64,000 nt of DNA from Salinicola sp. GTDB lineage: Bacteria > Pseudomonadota > Gammaproteobacteria > Pseudomonadales > Halomonadaceae. The notes below the pieces were generated by a model. That model was not told the origin of the DNA and did not search any database. It was given only the letters and a program-made list of their open reading frames with translations. The stretch covers positions 1 through 64,000 of the forward strand of contig NZNW01000148.1 in the NCBI GenBank assembly GCA_002695065.1, given 5' to 3'. The position numbers and the translations under genes are program-made. Each line of letters begins with the position of its first letter. Position 1 is the first letter of the stretch. Shown in pieces: positions 48,678 to 59,253 of the stretch.

Positions 48678-48695
48678 GTAATGTTATTACATTTC
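48678..48695. promoter_or_regulatory. Zur-box-like site upstream of rpmE2
   Basis: GTAATGTTATTACATTTC (48678-48695) is palindromic around AATGT..ACATT and close to the Zur consensus. It is 25 bp before the rpmE2 start on the minus strand. ykgM (rpmE2) is a known Zur target in E. coli. Confidence 0.6.
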
Positions 48696-48810
48696 TTGTT
48701 TGCAGGGCAATCGTCCGCGTCATGGGGACGCATCGCCCGCCACGCCTGTGCGAAACGTGGCGGGATCCGCTATCATCGCGTTTCCCCAGCCGGCCAGATA
48801 GCCTCTCTCC

Positions 48811-49116
48811 ATGCATAATCTCTACATCCCCGTCGCCGCCATCCTGCTGGCGTTCGCCGTCATCTTCGGTGGGCAGGCCTTGTCGGATAGCCAGGTCGAC
48901 GACGACATCAAGTCCCTGATCGCCCGGCAACTGGGCGGGGACGACGAGATCGAGTTACAGGCGATGAGAGAGATTCAGAAGGGGTACGGCGTGTGCGGCC
49001 AGTATCGGGCCGCCGGGCAGCGCCACTCCTTTTCGCCGTTCTACTACAGCAAGGTCAACGAGCGCGTGACGCTGGGCGCCGAATCCGAGCGGTATCGGCG
49101 CCACTGCGGTCACTGA
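48811..49116 (+). CDS. Hypothetical membrane-anchored protein
   Basis: 101 aa: one N-terminal membrane segment (residues 4-24, YIPVAAILLAFAVIFGGQAL), then a small soluble domain with two Cys (YGVCGQYR and a late CGH) that could form a disulfide. No family recognised. Convergent with the next gene. Confidence 0.6.
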   Translation: MHNLYIPVAAILLAFAVIFGGQALSDSQVDDDIKSLIARQLGGDDEIELQAMREIQKGYGVCGQYRAAGQRHSFSPFYYSKVNERVTLGAESERYRRHCGH

Positions 49117-49125
49117 GCGACAGGT

Positions 49126-49404
49126 TCAAATCTGCTGAAATCGCTCGATGCGCTCCCGGATGGCGTTCTCGGGGCCGATGAGATCCAGCAGGTCCGATTC
49201 GGTCAGGCCGATATGCTGATGGCCGCGGGCGATCGAGGTGTAGTTTTCCCCCTCCCGAATCGCCTCCTCGACCAGTAGTGAAAGCTCCTTGCGATCATCA
49301 AGCGAGGCGGGGTCGTAGCTCTGTCGCGCACGCTGGAACTGGTTGGCCTGTTCCCTGCGACAGCGCTGCAGCAGACTCTCGGTGATGAACGGTGTGCTTT
49401 TCAT
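49126..49404 (-). CDS. Hypothetical protein, small charged
   Basis: 92 aa, charged and mainly helical (MKSTPFITESLLQRCRREQANQFQRARQSYD). ATG at 49404 with AAGG upstream; longer frame is possible but not convincing. No family recognised. Confidence 0.5.
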   Translation of the reverse strand: MKSTPFITESLLQRCRREQANQFQRARQSYDPASLDDRKELSLLVEEAIREGENYTSIARGHQHIGLTESDLLDLIGPENAIRERIERFQQI

Positions 49405-49565
49405 GGACCTTACCCCATCGACGGCGAAGTTCCCCTTGAGATTAGAACCGATTCGAAGGCCGCCACCATTGGCATTTTGGTGTAGAGCGCTCTCCCAGGC
49501 GTCTGCTCCGGATTTGGCTAGACTGGTTTCATCGCCCATCGATTCCCGGGCGCGTGGGAGGCGTC

Positions 49566-50456
49566 ATGCCATACCGGTTGAAGGCGCGTGAAGAGATCGA
49601 GTCCGGCGTTCGGCGTATCGCCACGGAACAGGTCGATCGTGCCAGGAGGGCGCTGGCGGACGAGCATCCGGCCGACGCGATACACGAGTTGCGCCAGCGC
49701 TGCAAAAAGATTCGTGCCCTGCTGAGGCTGGTCAGGCCGGCGCTGGGGAAGCGCTATGCGCTCGAGAACCGTCGCTTTCGCGACCTGGCTCGCGAAGTGG
49801 CCGGCGATCGCGACGATCAGGTGCTGGTGACGACGTTCGATGCGCTGCTCGCGCAGGTCGACGAGCGCATCGATCGTCGTCACTACGCGGCGATCCGGCG
49901 CAAGCTCGATCTGCGTCGCCAGCACGCCTGCGGTCAGGAGACCTCGTCCGATCCGGGCGCCCTCGATGCGCGCCTGCTCGAGGCGCGCGAGGCGATCGCC
50001 CTATGGCGTCTCGATCGTTCCGGCTTCGCCGCTATCGCCGGTGGCTGGCAGCGGAGCTATGAACAGGGGCGCGATGCGCTGGCTCGGGTGCGGGACGAAC
50101 CGACGACGGTGGCGCTGCACGACTGGCGCAAGCGCGTGAAGTATCACCGTCACCACTGCAGCCTGCTGCGTGAAGCGTGGCCTCGTGTCTTGGAGGCGCG
50201 CGCCGAGGAGGGCCATCGGCTGTCGGACATTCTCGGTGACGACCATGATCTGGTCATGTTGGCCGAGCGTCTGAATGCGGGGGAGATGTCCAGCGTCGAT
50301 GCGTCCCGGCGAGCGCAGCTCGCGACCTGGGTCGAGCGCCGCCGGGCGAAGCTGCGGTCCGAGGCGCTGCCGCTGGGGCGGCGGTTGTTCGCCGAGCCGG
50401 GAAAGCCGGTTCGCAAGCGGATGGCCCGCTACTGGGGTATCGCCACCGCTCGGTGA
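49566..50456 (+). CDS. CHAD-domain protein
   Basis: 296 aa, a complete CHAD (conserved histidine alpha-helical) domain, with conserved His residues: ADAIHELRQRCKKIRALLRLVRPAL, FRDLAREVAGDRDDQVLV, VALHDWRKRVKYHRHHCSLL, LSDILGDDHDLVML. CHAD domains bind polyphosphate. No triphosphatase (CYTH) domain adjoins. ATG at 49566, GGGAGG upstream. Confidence 0.9.
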   Translation: MPYRLKAREEIESGVRRIATEQVDRARRALADEHPADAIHELRQRCKKIRALLRLVRPALGKRYALENRRFRDLAREVAGDRDDQVLVTTFDALLAQVDERIDRRHYAAIRRKLDLRRQHACGQETSSDPGALDARLLEAREAIALWRLDRSGFAAIAGGWQRSYEQGRDALARVRDEPTTVALHDWRKRVKYHRHHCSLLREAWPRVLEARAEEGHRLSDILGDDHDLVMLAERLNAGEMSSVDASRRAQLATWVERRRAKLRSEALPLGRRLFAEPGKPVRKRMARYWGIATAR

Positions 50457-50606
50457 GACGCTCCGGGAAAAAGCGGATACTGTCCCTGATACCTTCGCGG
50501 GTATTTCGCGGGGACATGGTCCGCGCATTAGCGACGTCGAATTTGCGCTATTAGACCAAGGTCGGTAGTGTGGCGCGCTTCATGCCCAAAGAACCCTCCC
50601 TCTGAT

Positions 50607-52184
50607 ATGACCTCCGACACCAACGTGCCATCGACGCAGGGTGGCCGTTTTGGCGATCCCGTCGTGCTTGTGCTGACCATCGGTTTCATCCTGATCTTTC
50701 TGGCGGCATCGGCGATCGCGCCGGATACCGTCGCACGGGTGATCGATATCGGCTTCTCCTGGTCCGCCAGAACTTTCGGCAGCCTGTTCCAGTTGCTGAT
50801 GCTGTTGACCTTCTTCATCGCCATCGGCGTGGCGCTATCCCCGGCCGGGCGGGCGCGAATCGGGTCCCAGGACCGGCCCGACATGAGCACCTTCCGGTGG
50901 GTCTCGATCATCCTGTGCACGCTGCTGGCAGGCGGTGGCGTATTCTTCGCCGCCGGCGAGCCGATCTATCACTTCGTGGTCACGCCGCCGGCGTTCGACT
51001 CCCAGCCCGGGACCGCCGACGCCGTACCGAACGCCTTGGCCCAGGCCTTCTTCCATTGGGGATTCACCGGCTGGGCGATTCTCGGCACCTTGCCGGTCGC
51101 GATCCTCTCGCATCAGCATTACCAGCGCGGCATGCCGTTGCAGCCGAGAACGCTGCTGGCACCGGTGCTCGGTGACCGCCTGGTGAGCGGTTTTCTCGGC
51201 GGTGTGGTCGATGCCATCTGCGCGATCGCCGTCACCGCCGGTACGGTCGGGCCGCTGGGTTTTCTAGCGACCCAGGTCAGCTTCGGTCTCCACGACCTGT
51301 TCGGCTTTCCGCGCGGCTATGAAGTGCAGTTGGGGATTCTGGCGGCGCTGGGGGCGATCTACGTGACGTCGGCGGTGACCGGGATCGATCGCGGCATCCA
51401 GGTCCTGAGTCGCCTGAACGTCATTCTGGCCATGGTGATCGGTGGCATCATTCTGCTGTTCGGGCCGACGCAGTTCCTGGTCGATAGCTGGTTCCAGGGC
51501 TTCGGCACCTATCTCGGCAATTTCTTCGAGATGTCGACCATGACCACGGTGACGGCGTCGCCGGGCTGGATGAAGTGGTGGACGGTGTTCTTCTTCGCCT
51601 GGTTCGTCGGCTTCGCGCCGCCCATGGCGATCTTCGTCACCCGGATCTCCCGCGGGCGCACGGTGCGCGAGATGATCATCGCCACGGCGGTCATGGCGCC
51701 GGTGGTCACCACGGTCTGGTTCACCTTGCTGGGCGGCTCCGGCATCTTCTACCAGCTCCAGGGCGCGATCGATCTCAGCCAGCCGCTGCAGAACTTCCAG
51801 TTCGACGTGGCGACGTTGACCGTGGCCCAGGCGTTGCCGGGCGGCGTCTGGATGGCGCTGGCCGTGCTGGTGCTGACCACGGTGTTCGTGGCCACCACCG
51901 GGGATTCGATGAGCTATGCCGTGTCCGTGGTCTGTGCCGGTAACGATGATCCCGGGTCGGCGCTAAGGGCGTTCTGGGGTATCGTCTTCGCGCTGATGGC
52001 GGCCATCCTGCTGGGAATGGGCGAAGGCCAGGTCAGCGTGCTCCAGCAGTTCCTGGTGATCCCCGCCGTGCCGGTGGCACTGCTGCTGGTGCCGACCTTG
52101 TGGCACGGGCCCAAGGCGGCCTATGCGATGGCCAGGGCGCAGGGCGTGCTGGACGACTCGCCGGCGACACGGCCGCCGCGCTGA
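50607..52184 (+). CDS. BCCT-family betaine/choline/carnitine transporter
   Basis: 525 aa, about twelve helices. The BCCT motif is WWTVFFFAWFVGFAPPMAIFVTRISRGRTVREM. It imports compatible solutes or their precursors by Na or H symport, fitting a salt-adapted host. The Trp-rich box that binds betaine is not fully canonical, so the substrate is not assigned. ATG at 50607. Confidence 0.88.
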   Translation: MTSDTNVPSTQGGRFGDPVVLVLTIGFILIFLAASAIAPDTVARVIDIGFSWSARTFGSLFQLLMLLTFFIAIGVALSPAGRARIGSQDRPDMSTFRWVSIILCTLLAGGGVFFAAGEPIYHFVVTPPAFDSQPGTADAVPNALAQAFFHWGFTGWAILGTLPVAILSHQHYQRGMPLQPRTLLAPVLGDRLVSGFLGGVVDAICAIAVTAGTVGPLGFLATQVSFGLHDLFGFPRGYEVQLGILAALGAIYVTSAVTGIDRGIQVLSRLNVILAMVIGGIILLFGPTQFLVDSWFQGFGTYLGNFFEMSTMTTVTASPGWMKWWTVFFFAWFVGFAPPMAIFVTRISRGRTVREMIIATAVMAPVVTTVWFTLLGGSGIFYQLQGAIDLSQPLQNFQFDVATLTVAQALPGGVWMALAVLVLTTVFVATTGDSMSYAVSVVCAGNDDPGSALRAFWGIVFALMAAILLGMGEGQVSVLQQFLVIPAVPVALLLVPTLWHGPKAAYAMARAQGVLDDSPATRPPR

Positions 52185-52202
52185 ATCCAGGTCGACCCCC
52201 TC

Positions 52203-52250
52203 AACGGCAACGCCCCCGACGGATGCATCCATCGGGGGCGTTGCCGTTCT
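52203..52250. terminator. Bidirectional terminator between BCCT and hsp20 genes
   Basis: A perfect 17-bp stem (52203-52219 with 52232-52248) lies between the two convergent genes. Confidence 0.85.
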
Positions 52251-52306
52251 ACCGCGGCGCTTTGCCATGGCTATGACAGCCGTGGCATCTCCACGTCGTC
52301 ATCGGC

Positions 52307-52777
52307 TCAGACGGTCACGGCTTCATCCGCCGGCTGGGTCTCCAGACGGCCCTGGCTGCCGTTGATCGGGATCTGGCGCGGACGCTGCTCTTCCGGCACG
52401 ACGCGCAGCAGGTCGACGATCAGCAGCCCATTCTCGAGCCGGGCGCCCTGGACCTCGATGTTCTCGTCGAGGCGGAACGACAGCTTGAAGGCGCGCTGGG
52501 CGATGCCCTGGTGCAGGTACTGCACCTTGTCGTCTTCCTGACGCTCGCCTTTGCCGGCGGTGATGGTGAGCACACGCTTCTCGACATTGACGTCGAGTTC
52601 ATCCTCGGCGAATCCCGCCGTGGCCACGGCGATGCGGTAGTCGTTCTCGCCATACTTCTCGACGTTGTAGGGCGGATAGCTGGGCACGTCGTTCTGCATC
52701 GCGGATTCGAACAGGTCGTTGAGACGGTCGAAGCCGACGGAGCGACGGAACAGCGGTGAGAGTGACAGGGTGTTCAT
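52307..52777 (-). CDS. Small heat-shock protein Hsp20 (IbpA-like)
   Basis: 156 aa with an alpha-crystallin domain: YPPYNVEKYGENDYRIAVATAGFAEDELDV, LTITAGKG, AFKLSFRLDENIEVQGARLENGLLIVDLLR (with the I-x-I-like C-terminal motif IPI). Holdase chaperone. ATG at 52777. A sigma-32-type promoter is upstream. Confidence 0.93.
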   Translation of the reverse strand: MNTLSLSPLFRRSVGFDRLNDLFESAMQNDVPSYPPYNVEKYGENDYRIAVATAGFAEDELDVNVEKRVLTITAGKGERQEDDKVQYLHQGIAQRAFKLSFRLDENIEVQGARLENGLLIVDLLRVVPEEQRPRQIPINGSQGRLETQPADEAVTV

Positions 52778-52923
52778 GGGTAACCTCCTGATTGACAGCG
52801 AAGTTTCAGCGACACTCGGGTCCATCCCGAAGTGCCGGGTCGCAGACCCGCTTGGCGGCATCTGCCGTCGAGAGAAGCGGTGCAGCGGGAGTGTCGTCCC
52901 GGGCTGTGCTCTCGACATTATGT

Positions 52924-52952
52924 TAAATAGGGGCGCCGAATACGTTTTCAAG
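52924..52952 (-). promoter_or_regulatory. Sigma-32 type heat-shock promoter of hsp20
   Basis: On the minus strand CTTGAAA (52946-52952), 13 bp, CCCTATTTA (52924-52932); the E. coli consensus is CTTGAAA-N11-16-CCCCATNT. It lies 147 bp before the start. Confidence 0.8.
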
Positions 52953-53081
52953 CGATCGATACGACGGAGCATGAAAATTTTTTCGCTGCGCCCGAGACCG
53001 GCGTGGTTGCCGGCCTCGGGCGCTATATGGCGACGCCGGCGCGGGATTCAAGTGTCCGGTATCGACGAGAGGGGAAGGCGT

Positions 53082-54296
53082 TCAGCCGAACAGCTGCCCG
53101 GCGATTCGCAGCCCGGCGACCCAGGTCGCGATGGCGGAGCCCAGGCTCGAGAGCAGAAAGACCAGCAAGGTGCGGGCGACGCGATTGCGCCACCAGCCGC
53201 GCCAGTGGCTAACATCGCTGCGTAGCCGCGAGAAGTCGCCGACAGTGGGGCGGCGCAGGTAGAGTTCCACGCCGGCGGTCACGAAGCCGACGCCGATGGT
53301 CGGGTTGAGAGAGGTGAGCGGGGCGCCGACGAAGGCGGCGGCGATGGTCAACGGGTGGCCCAGCGCGATCAGGGCGCCCAGTGCCGAGAAGCTGCCGTTG
53401 ATCAGCACCCATTCGCCCACCAGCGACCAGCCGAACGCCGTGTCGCGGCTGAAGCCGATGGCGAAGCCGGTCAGTACCAGGGCGACGATCACCCACGGGA
53501 TCGCTTTCCACCAGCGGGCGCGGGGCGCGGTCGATTCCAGGTTGGCGCGCTCCTGGATCACGGCGTCCAGTTCGGGCGGGCGCTGGCCCAGGGTTTCGAG
53601 GTGCGCCTTCATGCCCTTGAGGTGGCCGGCACCGATCACCACCAGCACCCGCTGGGTGCCGCCGTCCGGCAGCTCCTCGACCAGCCTGAGCGCCATGTAG
53701 CGATCGCGTTCGGTGATCAGCGGCTCGTACAGGGTCTGGGACTGCTCGGCGAATTCGGCGAAGGTGGACTCGAGTACGTCCCCCTGCTTGAGCTTCTCGA
53801 TCTCCTCGCTGGAGACCTTCTGGCGCGACAGCACGCTGCCGAGCAGGCCGGATATCAGGCTGAAGCGCTTGTACCACGGCACGTTCTGGTAGATGCGCTT
53901 GAGGGTGACACCGATCTCGCGATCGATCAGGTAGAGCGGCAATCCGGCCCGCTGGGTCTCCTTGACCGCCGTGCGCATCTCCGCACCGGGTTCGATTCCC
54001 GACTGCTCCGCCACACGCTGCTGGAAGGCGCCGAGCGCGAGGCTGGCGGCGACCATGCCGGCCTTGCCCTGCTTGAGAACCTGGAACAGGTCGAGCTTGG
54101 CCATGGCGTTGGGCTGGACCAGGCTCTGATGACGCGAGGTGCAGAGTTCGATCGCGACGGCGTCGAACTCGCCGGAGCGGATCAGTTCGCGCACCTCGTC
54201 GGCGCTGGCCTGGGAAACGTGGGCGGTGCCCAGAAGCGTCAGGTGATGGGCGGCGAGGTCCACGGTCTCGCGAGGTCCGGCGGCATTGTCAGGCAT
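53082..54296 (-). CDS. TraB/GumN-family membrane protein
   Basis: 404 aa. The N-terminal domain has the TraB signature HLTLLGTAHVSQASADEVRELI and VVIGAGHLKGM, and the C-terminus three to four membrane helices. Pheromone-shutdown TraB relatives; role in bacteria unknown, a protease-like function is suspected. ATG at 54296. Confidence 0.82.
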   Translation of the reverse strand: MPDNAAGPRETVDLAAHHLTLLGTAHVSQASADEVRELIRSGEFDAVAIELCTSRHQSLVQPNAMAKLDLFQVLKQGKAGMVAASLALGAFQQRVAEQSGIEPGAEMRTAVKETQRAGLPLYLIDREIGVTLKRIYQNVPWYKRFSLISGLLGSVLSRQKVSSEEIEKLKQGDVLESTFAEFAEQSQTLYEPLITERDRYMALRLVEELPDGGTQRVLVVIGAGHLKGMKAHLETLGQRPPELDAVIQERANLESTAPRARWWKAIPWVIVALVLTGFAIGFSRDTAFGWSLVGEWVLINGSFSALGALIALGHPLTIAAAFVGAPLTSLNPTIGVGFVTAGVELYLRRPTVGDFSRLRSDVSHWRGWWRNRVARTLLVFLLSSLGSAIATWVAGLRIAGQLFG

Positions 54297-54417
54297 CAAG
54301 GGAGCGTTCCAAGGCTGAAAGAGAGTCGCCCCATATTGCACGTCACGCCGCCGATTCCAAGCCGTTGACAGCGAAAAACGCCGGTCGCCGTCAACGTCGG
54401 CCCTGTTCGACGCTCGA

Positions 54418-55659
54418 TCACTCGCCGGTGAGGCGCTCCCGGGCGCGCGGCGAACGGCAGGCGGCGGCGGTGAACAGCACGTCGGTGGAGGAGTTGAGCG
54501 CGGTCTCGGTGGAGTCCTGGATCACGCTGATCACGAAGCCGATCGCCACCACCTGCATGGCGACGTCCGCCGAGATACCGAACAGGCTGGCCGCCATCGG
54601 AATCAGCAGCAGGGAGCCGCCGGCCACGCCGGAGACGCCGCAGGCCGCCAGCGCCGAGACGATGCAGAGCAGCAGCGCGGTAGCGAAATCCACGTCGATT
54701 CCCAGCGTATTGGCGGCCGCCAGGGTCATCACCGTGATGGTGACCGCGGCGCCGGACATGTTGATCGTGGCGCCCAGCGGAATCGAGACGGAGTAGGTGT
54801 CGGCATGCAGGTCGAGGCGCTTGCACAACTCCATGTTGACCGGGATGTTGGCCGCGCTGCTGCGGGTGAAGAAGGCGGTGATGGCGCTTCCGCGCAGGCA
54901 GGTGAAGACCAGCGGGTAAGGGTTGCGGCGCGTGTAGAGGAACACGATCAGCGGGTTGCTCACCAGTGCCACGAAGAGCATGCAGCCCAGCAGTACCGCG
55001 AGCAGTTGGGCGTAGTCGGCCAGGGCGCTCATGCCGGTGGAGGCGAAGGTGTTGGCGACCAGTCCGAAGATGCCCAGCGGGGCCAGGCGAATCACCCAGC
55101 GAACCAGGCCGGAGACCGCATCCGACAGATCGGCCAGCGAGCGGCGCGTGGTGTCGCTGGCGCGGCGCAGCAGCAGGCCGAGCCCGACGGCCCAGGCCAG
55201 GATGCCGATGAAGTTGGCATCGGTCAGGGCGTGGATGGGATTGTCCACCGCGCTCATGGCCAGGTTGCGCAGGATCTCGGCGACGCCGGTCGGCGGCGTG
55301 CCATCGGCCCGTGGGGCGTCGATGATCAGCGAGGTCGGGAACAGGAAGCTCGCCGCCACCGCGATCAGCGCGGCCACCAGCGTGCCGATCAGGTAGAGCA
55401 TCAGCACGCCGCGCACCTGGGTCGGTTGGCCACGCTGGTGGCTGGCGATGGCCGCCATCACCAGCACGAAGACCAGAACCGGGGCGACCGCCTTGAGCGC
55501 GCCGATGAACAGATCGCCGAGAATGGCGACCGACGGCGCGATCGACGGCGCCAGGGTGGCGAGGAGCAGGCCGGCCGCGATCCCGATCAGGATCTGGGGG
55601 ATGAGCCCGATACGGGGAAGAAGCGAGGAAGCGGTGCGGGTGTCGGAACTGGCGGACAT
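54418..55659 (-). CDS. sstT: Serine/threonine:sodium symporter SstT
   Basis: 413 aa DAACS transporter with Na-coupled uptake of serine and threonine. Typical stretches: [42 protein letters not shown], then [22 protein letters not shown] at 55659, AGAGAGA upstream. Confidence 0.92.
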   Translation of the reverse strand: MSASSDTRTASSLLPRIGLIPQILIGIAAGLLLATLAPSIAPSVAILGDLFIGALKAVAPVLVFVLVMAAIASHQRGQPTQVRGVLMLYLIGTLVAALIAVAASFLFPTSLIIDAPRADGTPPTGVAEILRNLAMSAVDNPIHALTDANFIGILAWAVGLGLLLRRASDTTRRSLADLSDAVSGLVRWVIRLAPLGIFGLVANTFASTGMSALADYAQLLAVLLGCMLFVALVSNPLIVFLYTRRNPYPLVFTCLRGSAITAFFTRSSAANIPVNMELCKRLDLHADTYSVSIPLGATINMSGAAVTITVMTLAAANTLGIDVDFATALLLCIVSALAACGVSGVAGGSLLLIPMAASLFGISADVAMQVVAIGFVISVIQDSTETALNSSTDVLFTAAACRSPRARERLTGE

Positions 55660-55851
55660 GACTCTCTCTTGGGGTTGCCGAGGCGGCGTGGCCGCGAAGG
55701 GCGGCATTCTATCACCGCTGCTTCCGTCGAACTTCTCGAAAAACCTGTCCGTAGCTCAATCTTTAGTGTCATTCACCCATATCCGGCGGAGCGGGCGGTG
55801 AAAAAACGATGCGCTGTGGACGGGCGAGAGTGGTTACTCGCGACAGTATCG

Positions 55852-57300
55852 TCAGCGCCGCCAGAATGCCGGTGTGAACAGCACCAGGATGGTGAAGATC
55901 TCCAGTCTTCCGAGCATCATCGCCAGCACCAGGATCCACTTGGCGGCGCTGGGGATGTCGCCGTAGTCGGTCGAGACATCGCCCAGTCCCGGACCCAGGT
56001 TGTTGAGCGCCGAGCCGATCGCCGACCATGCCGTCACCTGGTCGAGGCCGGTTGCGAGCAGGGCCAGCAGCATCACCACGAACAGCATCATGTAGACGGA
56101 GAAGAAGCCCCAGACGGCTTCGGCGACGCCTTCGGAGATGCGCATCTTGCCGACCTTGACGGCAAACACGGCGTTGGGATGGATCAGTCGGTGAATCTCG
56201 CGGATGCCCTGCTTCAGGATCAGCAGGATGCGGATCACCTTCATGCCGCCACCGGCCGAGCCCGAGCAGGCGCCGACGAAGGCCGCCATGAACAGCATGA
56301 TCGGCAGCACGCCGGGCCAAAGCGTGAAGTCGGCCACGCTGAAGCCCGAGGTAGTCGCCACCGAGACCGCTTCGAACAGCCCGTGCCGAAAACCGGTGGC
56401 GTCGTGATAGGTGCCGGTAGCGAACAAGGTGATGACGGTGATCGCGATCAACAGGCCCAGGAAGGTGACGAAGAAGCGAAACTCCGGGTCGCGGATGTAC
56501 TGCAGCAGGCGTCGTTCCCGCCATACCGCGAAGTGCAGTCCGAAACTGACCGAGGAGGCGACCATGAAGAAGACGCAGATCATCTCGATCGTGGCACTGT
56601 TGAAGTGCGCGATGCTGGCGTCGTAGGTGGAGAACCCGCCGACGGCCACGGTGGCGAAGCTGTGGCCGATGGCGTCGAACCAGTTCATGCCCGCTCCCCA
56701 GTAGGCCAGCGCGCAGACGACGGTGAGGATCACGTAGATGTACCACAGCGCCTTGGCCGTCTCGGTGATCCGGGGCGTCAGCTTGGAGTCCTTCAGCGGG
56801 CCGGGGATCTCGGTCCGATAGAGCTGCATGCCGCCGATGCCCAGCGTCGGCAGGATCGCCACCGCGAGCACCACGATCCCCATGCCGCCCAGCCACTGCA
56901 GCTGCTGGCGGTAGAAGCGGATCGAGGCGGGCAGATGATCGATGCCGCTGAGCACCGTGGCACCGGTGGTCGTTAGGCCGGAGAAGGATTCGAAGACGGC
57001 GTCGGTGAACGACATCGACGGCGCATCGGAGACCATGAACGGGATCGTGCCGAACAGCCCGAGAACGCTCCAGAACAGCACCGTGATGATGAAGCCGTCA
57101 CGCGTACGCAGTTCGCGCTTGGCACGACGGTTGGGCCAGTAGAGCAGCGCGCCGGTGACGATCGAGATCGCCATGCCGGCGCCGAAGGCGTGCCAGTTGC
57201 CGTCATGGAAGATCCGCGCGATGACCATCGGCGGCACCATGGTCAGGCTGAACACCATCAGCAGCAGCCCGACAATGCGGAGGATCACCAGTAGGCTCAC
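55852..57300 (-). CDS. trkH: Trk potassium uptake permease TrkH
   Basis: 482 aa, four M1-P-M2 repeats. The P-loops are visible: GLTTTGATVL (P1), ATVAVGGFSTYDAS (P2), VATTSGFSVADF (P3) and SALNNLGPGLG (P4). Potassium import, regulated by TrkA next door. Main osmoadaptation system in halophiles. Downstream of trkA on the same strand with a 52-bp gap. Confidence 0.95.
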   Translation of the reverse strand: MSLLVILRIVGLLLMVFSLTMVPPMVIARIFHDGNWHAFGAGMAISIVTGALLYWPNRRAKRELRTRDGFIITVLFWSVLGLFGTIPFMVSDAPSMSFTDAVFESFSGLTTTGATVLSGIDHLPASIRFYRQQLQWLGGMGIVVLAVAILPTLGIGGMQLYRTEIPGPLKDSKLTPRITETAKALWYIYVILTVVCALAYWGAGMNWFDAIGHSFATVAVGGFSTYDASIAHFNSATIEMICVFFMVASSVSFGLHFAVWRERRLLQYIRDPEFRFFVTFLGLLIAITVITLFATGTYHDATGFRHGLFEAVSVATTSGFSVADFTLWPGVLPIMLFMAAFVGACSGSAGGGMKVIRILLILKQGIREIHRLIHPNAVFAVKVGKMRISEGVAEAVWGFFSVYMMLFVVMLLALLATGLDQVTAWSAIGSALNNLGPGLGDVSTDYGDIPSAAKWILVLAMMLGRLEIFTILVLFTPAFWRR

Positions 57301-57352
57301 GCGGCGTCCCCCACCGGTCGGGACGGGCAGGCGGTGTCGGATGAATGGACCA

Positions 57353-58726
57353 TCAGAAAAAGGTCAGGCCGACCTGGAACAGCCGCTCGACGTCACGAAT
57401 GCGTCGCTTGTCGACCACGAACAGGATCAGGTGATCGCCGCTCTCGATCATGACGTCGTCGTGGGCGATCAGCACTTCCTTGCCACGGACGATGGCGCCG
57501 ATGCTGGTGCCGCTGGGCAGGTCGACCTCGCCGATGGTACGGCCGACCACCCGGGAGGAGCGCTTGTCGCCATGGGCGATCGCCTCGATCGCTTCGGCGG
57601 CGCCGCGGCGCAGCGAGTGGACGTTGACAATATCGCCACGACGAACGTGGGTGAGCAGGCTGCCGATGGTGGTCTGCTGGGGAGAGATCGCGATGTCGAT
57701 CTCGCCGCCCTGGACCAGGTCCACGTAGGCGGCGTTGTTGATCAGCGTCAGCACCTTCTTGGCGCCCAGGCGCTTGGCCAGCATCGACGACATGATGTTG
57801 ACCTCGTCGTCATTGGTGAGCGCGCAGTAGATGTCGCAGTCCTCGATGTTCTCCTCGAGCATCAGGCGCTTGCTGGTGGCGCTGCCGTGCAGCACCACGG
57901 TGCGGTCGAGCTTCTCGGAGAGCGCGCCGCAGCGGCCGAGATCGTGCTCGATGATCTTGACCTGATGCTTGTGCTCCAGCGTCTCCGCCAGGCGTTCGCC
58001 GATGTTGCCGCCGCCGGCGATCAGCACCCGCCGGAAGTCGCGGTCGACCTTGCGCAATTCGCCCATGACCGTGCGGATGTCGCGGCGCGCGGCGATGAAG
58101 AAGACTTCGTCGTCGGCCTCGATGACGGTGTCGCCGGTGGGGATGATCGGGCGATCGCGACGATAGATCGCGGCCACGCGGGTGTCGATGTTGGGCATGT
58201 GGCGACGCAGGAAGCCGAGCTCCTGCCCCACCAGCGGACCGCCGTAGTAGGCCTTGACCGCCACCAGCTGGGCCAGGCCGCTGGCGAAATCGAGCACCTG
58301 CAGCGCGCCGGGATATTCGATCAGGCGGCGGATGTGGTCGGTGACTACCTGCTCGGGGCTGATCAGCACGTCCACCGGGATGGCGTCGTTGGAGAACAGG
58401 CTCTTGCGCGTCAGATAGGCGGTCGAGCGCACGCGACCGATCTTGGTCGGCGTCCGGAACAGCGTGTGGGCCACCTGACAGGCGACCATGTTGATCTCGT
58501 CGGAGCTGGTCACCGCGATCAGCATGTCGGCGTCTTCGCCGCCGGCCTGACGCAGAATGTTGGGGTAGGATGCGGTACCGATCACCGTGCGGATATCGAG
58601 ACGATTCTGCAGCTCGCGCAGTCGCTCCTCGTTGATATCCACCACCGTGATGTCGTTCTCTTCATTGGCCAGATGTTCTGCCAACGTACCGCCGACCTGA
58701 CCGGCACCCAGAATAATAATTTTCAT
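57353..58726 (-). CDS. trkA: Trk system NAD-binding protein TrkA
   Basis: 457 aa, two RCK (TrkA-N/TrkA-C) halves: [20 protein letters not shown] with a Rossmann GxGxxG, and the second [18 protein letters not shown]. Peripheral gating subunit of the TrkH channel, binds NAD/ATP. Order trkA then trkH on the minus strand. Confidence 0.96.
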   Translation of the reverse strand: MKIIILGAGQVGGTLAEHLANEENDITVVDINEERLRELQNRLDIRTVIGTASYPNILRQAGGEDADMLIAVTSSDEINMVACQVAHTLFRTPTKIGRVRSTAYLTRKSLFSNDAIPVDVLISPEQVVTDHIRRLIEYPGALQVLDFASGLAQLVAVKAYYGGPLVGQELGFLRRHMPNIDTRVAAIYRRDRPIIPTGDTVIEADDEVFFIAARRDIRTVMGELRKVDRDFRRVLIAGGGNIGERLAETLEHKHQVKIIEHDLGRCGALSEKLDRTVVLHGSATSKRLMLEENIEDCDIYCALTNDDEVNIMSSMLAKRLGAKKVLTLINNAAYVDLVQGGEIDIAISPQQTTIGSLLTHVRRGDIVNVHSLRRGAAEAIEAIAHGDKRSSRVVGRTIGEVDLPSGTSIGAIVRGKEVLIAHDDVMIESGDHLILFVVDKRRIRDVERLFQVGLTFF

Positions 58727-58892
58727 GCCAAACCATCACGGAAATACAGCGTACCGCCTGCCAGTTTACCCGGCCCCGGAGGATCGGAACGAAACCCGCC
58801 CGGCACCGAAATCAGCGCGTAGCATAACGAGCCGGGCCCCCGAATGACAGGACCGCGGACGACATCCCGTCCGCGGTCGCCGGCCGCGCCGC

Positions 58893-59099
58893 TCAATCCA
58901 GCGAGACACCCACCTTGATGGTCACCTGCCAGTGGGCCAGCTTGTCGTCCTCGAGGTGGCCGCGAGTCTCGGTGACCTCGAACCAGCGCATGCCGTGCAG
59001 CGTCTTGCCGGCTTTCTGCAGCGCGTTCTGGACGGCGTCCTCGATGCTGGTGGGAGAAGAACCGGTCAGTTCGATCTGCTTGTAGACGTGGTCGCTCAT
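58893..59099 (-). CDS. Dodecin (flavin-storage protein)
   Basis: 68 aa. [47 protein letters not shown] matches dodecins, which bind flavins as dodecamers and buffer them. The residue W in RWFEV stacks the flavin pair. ATG at 59099, AAGGAGC-type site upstream. Confidence 0.93.
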   Translation of the reverse strand: MSDHVYKQIELTGSSPTSIEDAVQNALQKAGKTLHGMRWFEVTETRGHLEDDKLAHWQVTIKVGVSLD

Positions 59100-59253
59100 G
59101 AGACAGCTCCTTGGTTGGAAAGGCCCCGGCGATCATCGCCGGCGGCCGATGGCCCCTGGATTCCGTGGGGCGTCGGGAAATGTCCGGGGCACCGACAAGA
59201 CTCGAGTCGCTGACGGTGCGCGGCCTGTCGATGATGCCTGGAACGGGCACGGC

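Noticed and set aside
54805-56976. Long frame antisense to sstT and trkH, rich in Gln, Arg and His
   Set aside because: Composition is that of an antisense shadow of membrane-protein genes.
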